Below are positions 28,144 through 37,395 of a DNA stretch of 64,000 nucleotides, in pieces. A program made the position numbers and the translations under genes. A model generated the notes under the pieces. The model did no database searches and was not told the DNA's origin. It saw only the letters and a list, made by a program, of their open reading frames with translations. Within the stretch, counting starts at the first letter, position 1; each line of letters opens with the position of its first letter. The stretch is from Vallitalea guaymasensis (GTDB lineage Bacteria > Bacillota > Clostridia > Lachnospirales > Vallitaleaceae), in the NCBI RefSeq assembly GCF_018141425.1, contig NZ_CP058561.1, forward strand, positions 5,562,075-5,626,074, read 5' to 3'.

Positions 28144-30555
28144 TTACTCGTCTTCTGATGTTGCTGATACTTGATTTTTCATTTCTTCATATTCTTCTTT
28201 TGTTATTAAAACTTTTCTAGGTTTACTTCCTTCCTCACCACCTACTATACCTGATTCATGTAGTTGGTCAACAATTCTAGCTGCTCTGTTATAACCAACT
28301 CTGAATCGTCTTTGTATCATGGAAGCAGAAGCTTTCTGCTTTTCAATAACTAATTCCAATGCTTCATTATAATAGTCATCTTTATCGTCTTGTTTTCCAA
28401 GAACAGCTTTGTCAGATGAAATCTGACTTATAATCTTATCATTATAAATGGTTTTCCTGCTCTCTTTCAAGAATTCTACAATATGTTCAACTTCTTTATC
28501 TGATATAAATGCTCCTTGTACCCTTAGAGGCTTTTGAACTCCTACAGGATAGAATAACATATCACCTTTACCAAGGAGTTTTTCTGCACCATTCATATCA
28601 ATGATAGTTCTTGAATCAGTACCTGAAGATACTGAAAAAGCTATTCTTGATGGTATATTTGCTTTGATTAGTCCTGTAATTACATCTACAGAAGGTCTTT
28701 GAGTCGCAATGATCAGATGTATACCAGCGGCTCTTGCCATTTGCGCCAGCCTACAAATTGCATCTTCAACATCATTTGGAGCAACCATCATCAAGTCAGC
28801 CAATTCATCAACTATAATTATGATATGTGGTAATGAGGAACCTTCGCCAGTTTTGGCTACAAGTTTATTATAACCTTTTACATCTCTTACATTCGATGCA
28901 GCAAATAATTTATATCTATCTGACATTTCACTTACTGCCCAGTTAAGTGCACCTGCTGCTTTTTTAGGATCTGTTACAACAGGTATTAATAGATGTGGAA
29001 TGCCATTATAAACACTAAGTTCAACTACTTTTGGATCAATCATTACTAACTTAACCTGTTCTGGAGTTGATTTATAAATAATACTTGTAATCAAAGTATT
29101 TATACATACACTTTTACCAGAACCAGTTGCACCAGCAATCAACATATGAGGCATACGTCCAATATCTGCAACGATTACTTTGCCTGCTATATCTTTACCA
29201 AGAGCAAATGCAACGTTGGATGGAAATTGCTTGAAATCTTCTGTATCTATAACCTCTCGTAAATATACTGAACTAACTTCTTTATTAGGTACTTCAATAC
29301 CTACTGCTGATTTACCAGGGATAGGAGCTTCAATCCTTATACCTGATGCCGCAAGATTCAATGCAATATCATCTGCCAAAGATACTATTTTACTAACTTT
29401 TACACCTTGTTCAGGTTGTAATTCATATCTGGTTACTGTAGGACCGCAACTAACATTTAGCACTTTAGCTCTAACACCAAAACTCTCAAGAGTCTTCTCT
29501 AGCTTATCAGCATTTTTGAGAATTGCACTTTTGGAACCTTTATTACCACCCAAAGGATTTTTCTTTAATAAGTCAATGGATGGGAATTTATATTCTACAT
29601 TTTCTGGTTGATCTTTTTGAATTTCTTCTTCAATAGTCTTATCTGTTGATTCTATTGATTTAGTAGGTTCTTTAGCTTGAATTACCTCAACCTGTTTAAT
29701 TTCTTCTTTTTGTGGTACATATTTTTCTTCAATAGGTTTATGTACTACTTCTTTTTCTTCTTCTAGAAAATTCTCTATTGGCTCATCATCAATGCTAAGT
29801 GATACCTTACTGAGAAAACTGACCTTCTCATTATTATCTTCTTTTTCATCTTCTTCATCATATTTAGAATATTCTTCAATCATATTTTCTCTAGCTTCTC
29901 TTGATTTTTCAATTACATTTTGACTACCGTCTTTTACTTTCTTACCAATATTCTTGATAAATTTGAATAAAGATTTTTGAGTTAATAGGATAATAATTAT
30001 TATCAGTAGTAAAATAAGTACTATATAAGTTCCTATCTTTCCAATAAATAAAATAAGTAAATCACCAAACAATCCGCCTAAATATCCTCCTGCTACTCTA
30101 GTTGTAGATAATTTGTAATAATTAGCCAAGGTTGGTAAAAACCCTTTTAAGCCAATTACTTTTAAAATCTGCACTCCTTTAATATGTGTAACATGTGCAA
30201 ATATGGATATGGTCAATAATAAAATACAACCTAGATATATTCGATTATTCAGTAATTTATTTCCTTTATTAAATATTTTAAAAAATGAAGCCAAAAATAT
30301 TATTATTGGTATTAAATACGCACTTACTCCAAATAATCCAAAGAACAGATTATTAATGATTCTTCCTAATGCTCCTGCTTTATCAAAATAAACACTAACA
30401 AACATGAGTAATGAAAAAGCAAAAAATGTTAAAGCTATTATTTCGTATTTTATATCATTGGAAATTAATTCTTCATCTTTTTTCTTTGTTGTAGTTTTTT
30501 TAGTAGATGTCTTTTTCTTAGGTGATTTAGTAGATGTTTTCTTCTTAGGTGCCAT
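28144..30555 (-). CDS. ftsK: DNA translocase FtsK/SpoIIIE
   Basis: This 803-aa septal DNA pump begins with a Lys/Thr/Ser-rich tail (residues 1-30), then four TM segments (about 33-190) and an acidic linker to about 330. The RecA-like motor has Walker [13 protein letters not shown] and Walker [15 protein letters not shown]-terminal gamma winged helix ([22 protein letters not shown]) recognises KOPS/SRS sequences. Its place next to ylzJ/tepA corresponds to spoIIIE of Bacillus, so chromosome segregation into the forespore is likely. GGGGGTAG precedes ATG 30555. Confidence 0.95.
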   Translation of the reverse strand: MAPKKKTSTKSPKKKTSTKKTTTKKKDEELISNDIKYEIIALTFFAFSLLMFVSVYFDKAGALGRIINNLFFGLFGVSAYLIPIIIFLASFFKIFNKGNKLLNNRIYLGCILLLTISIFAHVTHIKGVQILKVIGLKGFLPTLANYYKLSTTRVAGGYLGGLFGDLLILFIGKIGTYIVLILLLIIIIILLTQKSLFKFIKNIGKKVKDGSQNVIEKSREARENMIEEYSKYDEEDEKEDNNEKVSFLSKVSLSIDDEPIENFLEEEKEVVHKPIEEKYVPQKEEIKQVEVIQAKEPTKSIESTDKTIEEEIQKDQPENVEYKFPSIDLLKKNPLGGNKGSKSAILKNADKLEKTLESFGVRAKVLNVSCGPTVTRYELQPEQGVKVSKIVSLADDIALNLAASGIRIEAPIPGKSAVGIEVPNKEVSSVYLREVIDTEDFKQFPSNVAFALGKDIAGKVIVADIGRMPHMLIAGATGSGKSVCINTLITSIIYKSTPEQVKLVMIDPKVVELSVYNGIPHLLIPVVTDPKKAAGALNWAVSEMSDRYKLFAASNVRDVKGYNKLVAKTGEGSSLPHIIIIVDELADLMMVAPNDVEDAICRLAQMARAAGIHLIIATQRPSVDVITGLIKANIPSRIAFSVSSGTDSRTIIDMNGAEKLLGKGDMLFYPVGVQKPLRVQGAFISDKEVEHIVEFLKESRKTIYNDKIISQISSDKAVLGKQDDKDDYYNEALELVIEKQKASASMIQRRFRVGYNRAARIVDQLHESGIVGGEEGSKPRKVLITKEEYEEMKNQVSATSEDE

Positions 30556-30636
30556 ATCACTACCCCCTCTTCTTTATGTTTATTTGTACCCTAATCTTAA
30601 GTATTCTCTTAAAATCATTACCAAGTCCCTTGTTGT

Positions 30637-31509
30637 CTATAAGACAAAATGGGAAATTATTATGATTATGCCAATCACAAAACAATAATATGCGAAATAG
30701 TGCAATTTATTCTGTTTAATCAACTTAATCAAAAATTTGATACATATGTATCCAACAAAAGCAGATACAGCCATTCCTACCACATAAGGTGCTGTTATAA
30801 TAGTAGAAAGTGTATCCCACTCTAAATCTTTTATTTGTAATATCATTGCTCCAATTACTGCTGGTAAGGACATCAAAAAAGAAAATTTAACAGCAAATTC
30901 TTTATTCAACCCTCTAAGAAGCGAAGCAACAATTGTTGAACCAGAGCGTGATATACCTGGAAGTCCAGCGAATCCTTGAAAAGTACCTATTATTATAGCG
31001 TCTTTATATGAAGTCTTACCTTCCTTCTTAGTACCTGATTTCAGTTTTATAGTTGAATATAGTAAAAATCCAGTAATAATCAAACAGATTCCCGGAACTA
31101 ATAATATATCAAAAGATTCAATGATTTTTTCTTCTAATATTAATCCGATAATTGCTGTGGGAATACTGGCAACAATGATAAGCATCACGAATTTCTTCTT
31201 ATCATTATCAATAATCTGTGGAACCTTCTTATTATTCTTGTAAATCAAATTCCCTATACTTATAATTATGTATTTGAATAGACGACCTATTAATCCTAAC
31301 CCGCTGACTATTAAATCAATGACATCTTTATAATAAACTGCAATAATTGCTACGAGTGTTCCAATATGTAGTAAAACCTCAAATAGAATGTTATCCAGCT
31401 GTAAGCCTAATATATGTCTTGATATAGCCAAATGACCAGAGCTGCTGATAGGTAAAAACTCAGTTACCCCTTGAACAATTCCCATAAGAATTGCCTCAAA
31501 AAATGACAT
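30637..31509 (-). CDS. uppP: Undecaprenyl-diphosphatase (BacA/UppP)
   Basis: This 290-aa polytopic membrane phosphatase recycles undecaprenyl diphosphate for wall synthesis. It has the (E/Q)xxxE-type motif in QGVTEFLPISSSGHL and the second motif GFAGLPGISRSGSTI. ATG 31509 has GAGGGGG about 5 nt upstream; the frame from 31524 adds MRGIF, which is that binding site read as codons. Its insertion between ylzJ and ftsK differs from the Bacillus order. Confidence 0.94.
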   Translation of the reverse strand: MSFFEAILMGIVQGVTEFLPISSSGHLAISRHILGLQLDNILFEVLLHIGTLVAIIAVYYKDVIDLIVSGLGLIGRLFKYIIISIGNLIYKNNKKVPQIIDNDKKKFVMLIIVASIPTAIIGLILEEKIIESFDILLVPGICLIITGFLLYSTIKLKSGTKKEGKTSYKDAIIIGTFQGFAGLPGISRSGSTIVASLLRGLNKEFAVKFSFLMSLPAVIGAMILQIKDLEWDTLSTIITAPYVVGMAVSAFVGYICIKFLIKLIKQNKLHYFAYYCFVIGIIIIISHFVL

Positions 31510-31586
31510 AAAAATCCCCCTCATACCTATGCATGTTATATTTTAACCCTTTTACCATATTATTTCAACCCAAGAATAAAGCATAG

Positions 31587-31787
31587 CTACATTTTTAATT
31601 CACTTCCAGGACTTAGTTCTTTATTAAGATATACTTTTAAATCAGTAGATATGACTCTTTTTACAATATATTTGTCATCTTTTTTATATACTTGAACCGT
31701 ATTCCCTTCATATGTCACTTCTTCATATTTGAAATCATCTTCAGTAGTGGGAAATAACTCCTCATAAGGTATTATAGAATAATACAT
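31587..31787 (-). CDS. ylzJ: YlzJ-like protein
   Basis: This 66-aa protein is of the YlzJ family ([13 protein letters not shown] at the start). The function is unknown, but the gene follows tepA in spore-formers. Its ATG overlaps the tepA stop by one base (TAATG), so translation is coupled. It has no signal peptide or membrane segment. Confidence 0.8.
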   Translation of the reverse strand: MYYSIIPYEELFPTTEDDFKYEEVTYEGNTVQVYKKDDKYIVKRVISTDLKVYLNKELSPGSELKM

Positions 31788-32500
31788 TAGGACTCTTCAC
31801 CTTCTTTTTTATTCTCTTCAATCATATCATATAGTTTTTTTATAGCTTTGTCTATGCCACCTAATTCATCAATAATCCCTTCTTCAACAGCTTCTTCTCC
31901 CACAATTATTGTTCCAACATCTTTAGCTAATTTTCCAGTATCTAACATAAGCTGTTTTAATCTATCTCTACTTATCTTGGAATTTCTAGTAATGAAATCC
32001 ACTATTCTATCCTGCATCTTATCAAAATATTCAAAAGTCTGAGGAACTCCAATTACTGTTCCACTCATTCTTACAGGATGTATTGTCATTGTTGAACTTG
32101 GTACTATAAAAGAATACTTGGTTGATACAGCAAGTGGTACACCAATAGAGTGACCTCCACCAAGTACTATAGAAACAGTAGGCTTGCTAAGTGAAGCTAT
32201 CATCTCTGCTATAGCCAGTCCAGCTTCTACATCTCCTCCGACTGTATTAAGAAGTAATAATAAACCATCAATACTGTCACTTTCTTCAATAGATGCCAGT
32301 TGAGGTAATACATGTTCATATTTAGTAGTTTTATTTTGCTGAGGTAAACAAACATGTCCCTCCACTTGCCCAATGATAGTTAGACAATGTATCCTATCAT
32401 CTTCCTTGTCAATTGTAACTTGTCCATATTCTTTAACTTCTTGTGGATCAGCTTTTTCATCATTTTTATTTTGTTCATTAGTCTTTATATTTTTATCCAT
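31787..32500 (-). CDS. tepA: ClpP-family protease, translocation-enhancing protein TepA
   Basis: This 237-aa cytoplasmic ClpP-fold serine protease has nucleophile region [14 protein letters not shown] and the following His in TIHPVRMSG. After a charged N-terminal segment of about 30 residues, QVEGHVCLP begins the fold. Bacillus TepA affects preprotein export and spore outgrowth. ATG 32500 follows GAAGGGCG; the longer frame to 32536 has no binding site. The neighbourhood dapG-tepA-ylzJ-ftsK matches Bacillus. Confidence 0.88.
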   Translation of the reverse strand: MDKNIKTNEQNKNDEKADPQEVKEYGQVTIDKEDDRIHCLTIIGQVEGHVCLPQQNKTTKYEHVLPQLASIEESDSIDGLLLLLNTVGGDVEAGLAIAEMIASLSKPTVSIVLGGGHSIGVPLAVSTKYSFIVPSSTMTIHPVRMSGTVIGVPQTFEYFDKMQDRIVDFITRNSKISRDRLKQLMLDTGKLAKDVGTIIVGEEAVEEGIIDELGGIDKAIKKLYDMIEENKKEGEES

Positions 32501-32583
32501 TATATTTCGCCCTTCAATATTTTTATATTTGTACATATATTATGCGAATAAATCTAAAATTTCATTCATTCTATTTGGACGAA

Positions 32584-32637
32584 TTGATATATTGAACTTA
32601 ACGTATAATATATCTATCATTAAGTTCAATATATCAA
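32584..32637. repeat. Perfect 18-bp inverted repeat between dapG and tepA
   Basis: The arms at 32584-32601 and 32620-32637 are exact complements (TTGATATATTGAACTTAA on the left) with an 18-nt loop. There is no T-run on the minus strand, so it is not a standard terminator. It could be an operator, an RNA processing site or a stabilising 3' hairpin of dapG mRNA. Confidence 0.55.
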
Positions 32638-32654
32638 TAAAAACATTCAACTTA

Positions 32655-33854
32655 TTAACCAAGCATAAATTCTTTATGAAGAGCTTCAGCTGCTATTACC
32701 AAATCTTTTTCTTTTATCAGACATGCTATTGTTGATAAAGAATCTGCTGTCTGTAATATTTCAACGGATGATTTACTTAGACAACGAATAATCTTAGCCA
32801 TTACTCCAGGAACACCAGTTATCTTTTCCCCAATGATTGTAACCTTACAACAATCATCGATAAAAGTATAAGGTGCTTCATATTTTTCAATTAATCTGAT
32901 AACTTTATCCTTACAGACATCATCTATTGTAAATACTTTCCTTTCAGGGAAAATATTAATAATATCAATACTTACATTTTCTCTAGCAAGATCAGTAAAG
33001 AAATTCTCATCATCAATATCTCCTTTTATAGAAACCTGAGTTATATTTGTTTTGTGAGCAATACTAGTTATCAATTTATCTTCAATGGTTTTCTTTCTCT
33101 CAACACCAATATGTCTTTTTATACTTGTTCCTTTTGAATTGTTGAAAGTATTTTTAATAATTAATGGTATACCTGCTCTTCTAGCTACCTCGACAGCTCG
33201 TGGATGTATAACTTTTGCTCCACTTCCAGCCATTTGAAAAACTTCATTATAGCTTATTTCATCAATTATTTTAGCACTCTTACATATTCTAGGATCAGCG
33301 GTCATTATGCCATCAACATCTGTATATATCTCTACTGCACTAGCATTCAATGCTTCACCAAGTAATGATGCTGTTGTATCACTTCCACCTCTTCCAAGAG
33401 TTGTTACATCGTTTCCTATAGTAACACCTTGAAATCCAGCTACAACAGGAATCTTGCCTTCATTTAACAGTTTCATCAGTGGTTCTGTATTAATGTTAAT
33501 TACATCAGCACTATTATAATTATCATCGGTAATTATTCCAGCACCGCCGCCAGTCAATGCACAAGCATCTATCCCACTTTCAAGTAAAGTATTAGTTAAT
33601 ACAAGTGAAGATATTATTTCACCTACTGACATAAGTAGATCTATTTCTTTTGACGATAATTTCGTATTTTTATAATTAACTAAATGAAGTAGTGAATCCG
33701 TAGCATATGGAGCACCTAGTCTACCAATAGCCGAGACTACTACTACAACATTATCGTATATTTTTTTAGCTTCCATTATCTTATCAGCAACATTCTTTCT
33801 TGTTTCTTCTGTTGCCATAGATGTACCGCCAAATTTTTGAATTAATATATTCAT
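32655..33854 (-). CDS. dapG: Aspartate kinase
   Basis: This 399-aa aspartokinase starts the lysine/diaminopimelate pathway that feeds peptidoglycan and dipicolinate. KFGGTSM opens the kinase domain; TLGRGGSDTTAS and TDVDGIMTADPR are conserved. Two ACT domains (about residues 260-399) carry allosteric control. Its place downstream of dpaA/dpaB and upstream of tepA makes it the DapG isozyme. GGGGTGAG precedes ATG 33854. asd and dapA, neighbours in Bacillus, are absent here. Confidence 0.92.
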   Translation of the reverse strand: MNILIQKFGGTSMATEETRKNVADKIMEAKKIYDNVVVVVSAIGRLGAPYATDSLLHLVNYKNTKLSSKEIDLLMSVGEIISSLVLTNTLLESGIDACALTGGGAGIITDDNYNSADVININTEPLMKLLNEGKIPVVAGFQGVTIGNDVTTLGRGGSDTTASLLGEALNASAVEIYTDVDGIMTADPRICKSAKIIDEISYNEVFQMAGSGAKVIHPRAVEVARRAGIPLIIKNTFNNSKGTSIKRHIGVERKKTIEDKLITSIAHKTNITQVSIKGDIDDENFFTDLARENVSIDIINIFPERKVFTIDDVCKDKVIRLIEKYEAPYTFIDDCCKVTIIGEKITGVPGVMAKIIRCLSKSSVEILQTADSLSTIACLIKEKDLVIAAEALHKEFMLG

Positions 33855-33874
33855 ACACTCACCCCTACATTAAT

Positions 33875-33914
33875 ATTTCAAGGAATCCTAGATAGAATAA
33901 AGTATCCTTGAAAT
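33875..33914. repeat. Inverted repeat just upstream of the dapG ribosome binding site
   Basis: ATTTCAAGGA (33875-33884) and TCCTTGAAAT (33905-33914) form a perfect 10-bp stem with a 20-nt loop. A T-run follows only on the plus strand, where no gene ends, so a role in the dpaB-dapG transcript (processing or attenuation) is more likely. Confidence 0.5.
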
Positions 33915-33981
33915 TATTTTTTCTTCTTTATCTTTAACTAAATATACCATATACTCACAATTTTGAAAAGGTTTTTATCTA

Positions 33982-34569
33982 CTAATACTGTATAAGTACA
34001 GGTTGTTTCTGCCTTCCTTCAAATGCCTCAATAACTGTATCATAGATTAAATCCATCTTAGCTACTAATGAATTTTTTTTAGTCACATGATTATCCTGAC
34101 CAAATGGAACAAAATAAACATTCCTTGTATTCATGAGGGTACCAAAATTCTTGAAATTAAGAGCTAATCCATCATTGGTAGCTATGGCAATAACAACAGG
34201 CTGACAATTCCTTAGAGTTGCTTTTATCGCCATCAATACTCCTGTATCGGTAATGGCATTAGCCAGTTTACCTAATGTATTACCAGTACATGGTGCAACA
34301 ACTAACATATCATAAAGCCTCTTAGGTCCTATTGGCTCAGTTTCTTCTATTTTTGTTTGAACCTTATGTCCAGTTAAATCCTCTAGTCTCTTCACGAAAT
34401 CTTTTGCATTACCAAATCTAGTATCGATAGAATAAGCATTACTAGACATTATTGGAAAAATCTCAGCACCATTATCTATCAATTGTTTTATGGGATCAAA
34501 GACTCTTGCCAACGTACAGAATGAACCACATAAAGCAAAACCAATTTTCTTACCTTCTAATTCTTTCAA
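33982..34569 (-). CDS. dpaB: Dipicolinate synthase subunit B
   Basis: This 195-aa flavoprotein-fold subunit forms dipicolinate synthase with DpaA, making the spore-core calcium chelator dipicolinic acid in the mother cell. Features are IGFALCGSFCT at the N-terminus, VVAPCTGNTLGKLANAITD and the Asn-rich MNTRNVYFVPFGQD. The start is TTG 34569 with AAAGGAG 8 nt upstream; that site lies inside the last codons of dpaA, giving a 5-nt intergenic gap. Confidence 0.95.
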   Translation of the reverse strand: MKELEGKKIGFALCGSFCTLARVFDPIKQLIDNGAEIFPIMSSNAYSIDTRFGNAKDFVKRLEDLTGHKVQTKIEETEPIGPKRLYDMLVVAPCTGNTLGKLANAITDTGVLMAIKATLRNCQPVVIAIATNDGLALNFKNFGTLMNTRNVYFVPFGQDNHVTKKNSLVAKMDLIYDTVIEAFEGRQKQPVLIQY

Positions 34570-34574
34570 ATTAC

Positions 34575-35483
34575 CTACTCCTTTCCTGACTTATTGTTCC
34601 TTCCATATATCTCTTTTTCGATAACACCACTAATAATTTCAGCTGCTGTTTTTGGTGAATATTTTCCTGGTATTCCACGAGCATTTATAAATTTATTTGT
34701 GTTACCTTCATAGACATTTGCTATATCTATAAAAATATAATCATCAAGTTTTTTTGATAAATCAATATCAATAAGTGCTACAGGAATTGTGTTGATTACA
34801 TAGTTGAATTTCTCTAGATTAATAATGAAATTACTATCATCCAAGAAATCTCTGATCAAATAATCTACTCTTAACAATTTATTATCCTGTATCTTAGCTG
34901 TTTTTAATTTATTGATTGTAGCCATTATCAATTCTTCATTATTAGCAGAAGCTACATATACATCCATGTTCAGTTTCTTTGCCAGGTCCCCTATTGCCAT
35001 ACCACATCTTCCATAACCTAAAACTAGACACTTATTATTCGCAAGAGTAATTCCTACATTCTCTATCATCATACTAAGTACACCTTCTGCTGTTGGTATT
35101 GAATTAAGTATCGCAAACTCATCTTCAGCTACAATATCAAATAAGTGAATATTATTTTCTTTTGCATACTCTAATACCTCTTCAGAATAAGGACCTGAAA
35201 AAATATATTGCTCTGATGTAATTAGATTGAATAGATCTTTGTATAATATTTTTTGCTTTGAATTAGCAGCAAAGATATGTTCATTATCCTTAGAAAAAGG
35301 TATAGGACAAATTATAAAACTTGCATCTTTTACCGCTTCTTCCAAAGATGTTGCTTGCTTAACATTACTAGATAGCTCTTTATGCTCGTTGCCCAAAATA
35401 AAAACTTGATTATTATTAGAAAATATGTTTGCTAGATAAATCTGTCTTAAATCTCCACCAATTACTGCTATTTTGTTTTTCAT
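34575..35483 (-). CDS. dpaA: Dipicolinate synthase subunit A
   Basis: This 302-aa subunit oxidises the cyclised product of the lysine pathway to dipicolinate with NAD(P). It has an N-terminal Rossmann-like domain and a second nucleotide-binding motif VLGYGRCGMAIG near residue 158. It is the first gene of the dpaA-dpaB unit, with a candidate sigma-K promoter, as expected for late mother-cell expression. Confidence 0.94.
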   Translation of the reverse strand: MKNKIAVIGGDLRQIYLANIFSNNNQVFILGNEHKELSSNVKQATSLEEAVKDASFIICPIPFSKDNEHIFAANSKQKILYKDLFNLITSEQYIFSGPYSEEVLEYAKENNIHLFDIVAEDEFAILNSIPTAEGVLSMMIENVGITLANNKCLVLGYGRCGMAIGDLAKKLNMDVYVASANNEELIMATINKLKTAKIQDNKLLRVDYLIRDFLDDSNFIINLEKFNYVINTIPVALIDIDLSKKLDDYIFIDIANVYEGNTNKFINARGIPGKYSPKTAAEIISGVIEKEIYGRNNKSGKE

Positions 35484-35515
35484 ATATTATCATCACTTAC
35501 TTAGTACTTTAATAA

Positions 35516-35543
35516 TAAAATATGTTTTTTACAGGCTATATGT
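35516..35543 (-). promoter_or_regulatory. Candidate sigma-K promoter of dpaA
   Basis: On the minus strand AC (35542-35543) precedes CATATTTTA (35516-35524) by 17 nt. This matches the sigma-K consensus AC, 16-17 nt, CATAnnnTA. It gives a leader of about 25 nt. Confidence 0.5.
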
Positions 35544-35697
35544 GACCCCTGAATACTAAATTTGCATGTACTACATAAATATAATCATTACTTAGACAAT
35601 GTACCCATTAAACTTAAATCACATATATTGTAATAACTATTTTATAAAATGGAATCCTATATATAAATATCTAAAACAACTTGGTCAGGTGAATTTC

Positions 35698-36213
35698 ATG
35701 AAAAAATATTCCGTATTAGAAAATCAAGAATTCAAATTTCGTGAGATAAAGCGTAGAGATTACAATTTAATAAAGAAATGGTATAAAAACAGTAATGATG
35801 CAGAATCAATATCCAATAATTCTACCAAAAGGATTAGTCCAAGAAAATGGTATAAAGATTATAAAAAAGATTGTGACCTATTAATTTATATCATTGAAGA
35901 GAAAAATATTTATTGTATGCCTATTGGCGCTGTAATACTTCGTGTAATTGATGAAAACAATGTAGAATTGGGTGGTTATGTTATTGGTGAGTCTTCTGCT
36001 AAGAAACAAGGCTATGGTATAAAAGTAATGAAGCTTGTGCAAAAAATCATATTCAATAAATTAGGTTGCAAGTATTCTTATCTAAAAGTTAATTGTAGCA
36101 ATAGACCAGCTGTTGAAACATATATTAAATGCGGATATAAGATAAATTCTTTTATAGAGAAAAAAAATCATGATATGTATATCATGAGAGCAGTCAACAA
36201 AACTTGTACTTAA
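35698..36213 (+). CDS. GNAT family N-acetyltransferase
   Basis: This 171-aa protein has an acetyl-CoA binding fold. FREIKRRDYNLIKKWY is the usual N-terminal beta-alpha unit; VELGGYVIGESSAKKQGYGIKVMKLV is the motif-A loop (R/Q-x-x-G-x-G/A form, here KKQGYGI); and VNCSNRPAVETYIKCGY is the motif-B end. The substrate is unknown. ATG 35698 follows GGTG; an earlier in-frame ATG (35599) adds unrelated residues. It is one of the few plus-strand genes and converges on the epimerase gene. Confidence 0.82.
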   Translation: MKKYSVLENQEFKFREIKRRDYNLIKKWYKNSNDAESISNNSTKRISPRKWYKDYKKDCDLLIYIIEEKNIYCMPIGAVILRVIDENNVELGGYVIGESSAKKQGYGIKVMKLVQKIIFNKLGCKYSYLKVNCSNRPAVETYIKCGYKINSFIEKKNHDMYIMRAVNKTCT

Positions 36214-36218
36214 TAATT

Positions 36219-36297
36219 AAAGGGGCTGTGGGATAATACATTTTGGAGATGTCTACAAGTTTTGGAAGATAGACTAGGTTTAGCTAGACAGCCCCTT
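36219..36297. repeat. Palindromic element between convergent genes (copy B)
   Basis: AAAGGGGCTGT (36219-36229) pairs with ACAGCCCCTT (36288-36297), with an inner GTCTA/TAGAC pair. It can terminate both the acetyltransferase and epimerase genes. The last six codons of the epimerase gene form the right arm. The left arm (AAGGGGCTGT, GGG, ATAATACATTTT) resembles both arms of the element at 20890-20996. Confidence 0.6.
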
Positions 36298-37353
36298 ACC
36301 AAAGCCAAAACCAGATTCTTGGTTAAATAATATGTTATTTTTATGATATGATATACCCCCTACTAATTGACTTTCACTACATAAAAGGGGTACATCCAAA
36401 TCTACCTCTATTATATTTTTTTTAGCCGCTCCTACATGAGCTGCAGCTGTAACTCCTATATTACTTTCCATCATTGAACCAATCATACATTTCATTCCAG
36501 CTGTTTCAGCTAATGATACAATCTTTAGGGCATTATAGATTCCTCCTGTTTTCATTAGCTTGATATTGATTATATCTGCTGCTCTTTTATTAATTATATT
36601 CATAGCATCTGCAGGTGAAAACACACTTTCATCTGCTAATATAGGTATATTCACGTTGTTGGTGACAAACTTTAATCCATCTATATCTTTTCCATGAACT
36701 GGCTGTTCCATAAGATAAATATTAATATCCTTTTGTTCCATTCTTTTTATAACATAAACTGCTTCCTTTGGCTCATAGCCTTGATTAGCATCAACTTTAA
36801 TCTTAACTTTATCTCCTACAGCTTTTCTGATGGCTTGCATCCTTCTAATGTCTAAATCAGAATCCTTACCAACTTTTACTTTCAGATTATCAAACCCTTC
36901 ATTGACAGCCTTCAAACTATCAGCTGCCATTTCATCAGGTGTATTCAGACTGATAGTAATATCCGTTTTTAATTTATTTCTATAACCACCTAATAATCTG
37001 TATACTGGTGCATTATATAATTTACCATACAAATCATACAATGCTATGTCTATAGCAGCTTTTGCACTGGTATTTCCAACTATACATTTATTAAGTGTTG
37101 TCAATATATCTTCAAAATTACTTACATCTTTTCCTATAATCAGTGGTCTAATAAAATCAATTGCACCTAATATGGAACTATTTGTGTCTCCTGTTATTAC
37201 AGCAGTGGGTGATGCTGCACCATAACCTCTAGCCTGTTCAGTAACAATCTCTACAATAATAGCTTCTATATGATATAAAGTCCTAAGAGCAGTTTTAAAT
37301 GGTTTATTTAAACCTATCGATAATTGATCAGTTCTTATATCTAATATTTTCAA
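36280..37353 (-). CDS. Dipeptide epimerase (L-Ala-D/L-Glu type)
   Basis: This 357-aa protein belongs to the enolase superfamily, muconate-lactonising subgroup. Acid/base lysines are in LKVKVGK and IINIKLMKTGG. Metal ligands are in VDANQGY, LMEQPVHG and ADESVF. The adjacent LD-carboxypeptidase and anmK point to epimerisation of murein-derived L-Ala-D-Glu. The start is TTG 37353 with GGGGG 6 nt upstream. The C-terminus is encoded by the stem of a palindromic terminator. Confidence 0.87.
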   Translation of the reverse strand: MKILDIRTDQLSIGLNKPFKTALRTLYHIEAIIVEIVTEQARGYGAASPTAVITGDTNSSILGAIDFIRPLIIGKDVSNFEDILTTLNKCIVGNTSAKAAIDIALYDLYGKLYNAPVYRLLGGYRNKLKTDITISLNTPDEMAADSLKAVNEGFDNLKVKVGKDSDLDIRRMQAIRKAVGDKVKIKVDANQGYEPKEAVYVIKRMEQKDINIYLMEQPVHGKDIDGLKFVTNNVNIPILADESVFSPADAMNIINKRAADIINIKLMKTGGIYNALKIVSLAETAGMKCMIGSMMESNIGVTAAAHVGAAKKNIIEVDLDVPLLCSESQLVGGISYHKNNILFNQESGFGFGKGLSS

Positions 37354-37395
37354 CTAATTCCCCCATAATCAATTTCTTGATTTTATATATTGCCA

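Noticed and set aside
30634..30648. TTGTCT/AGACAA dyad at the end of uppP
   Set aside because: Six pairs overlapping the stop codon, with no T-run; too weak to call.
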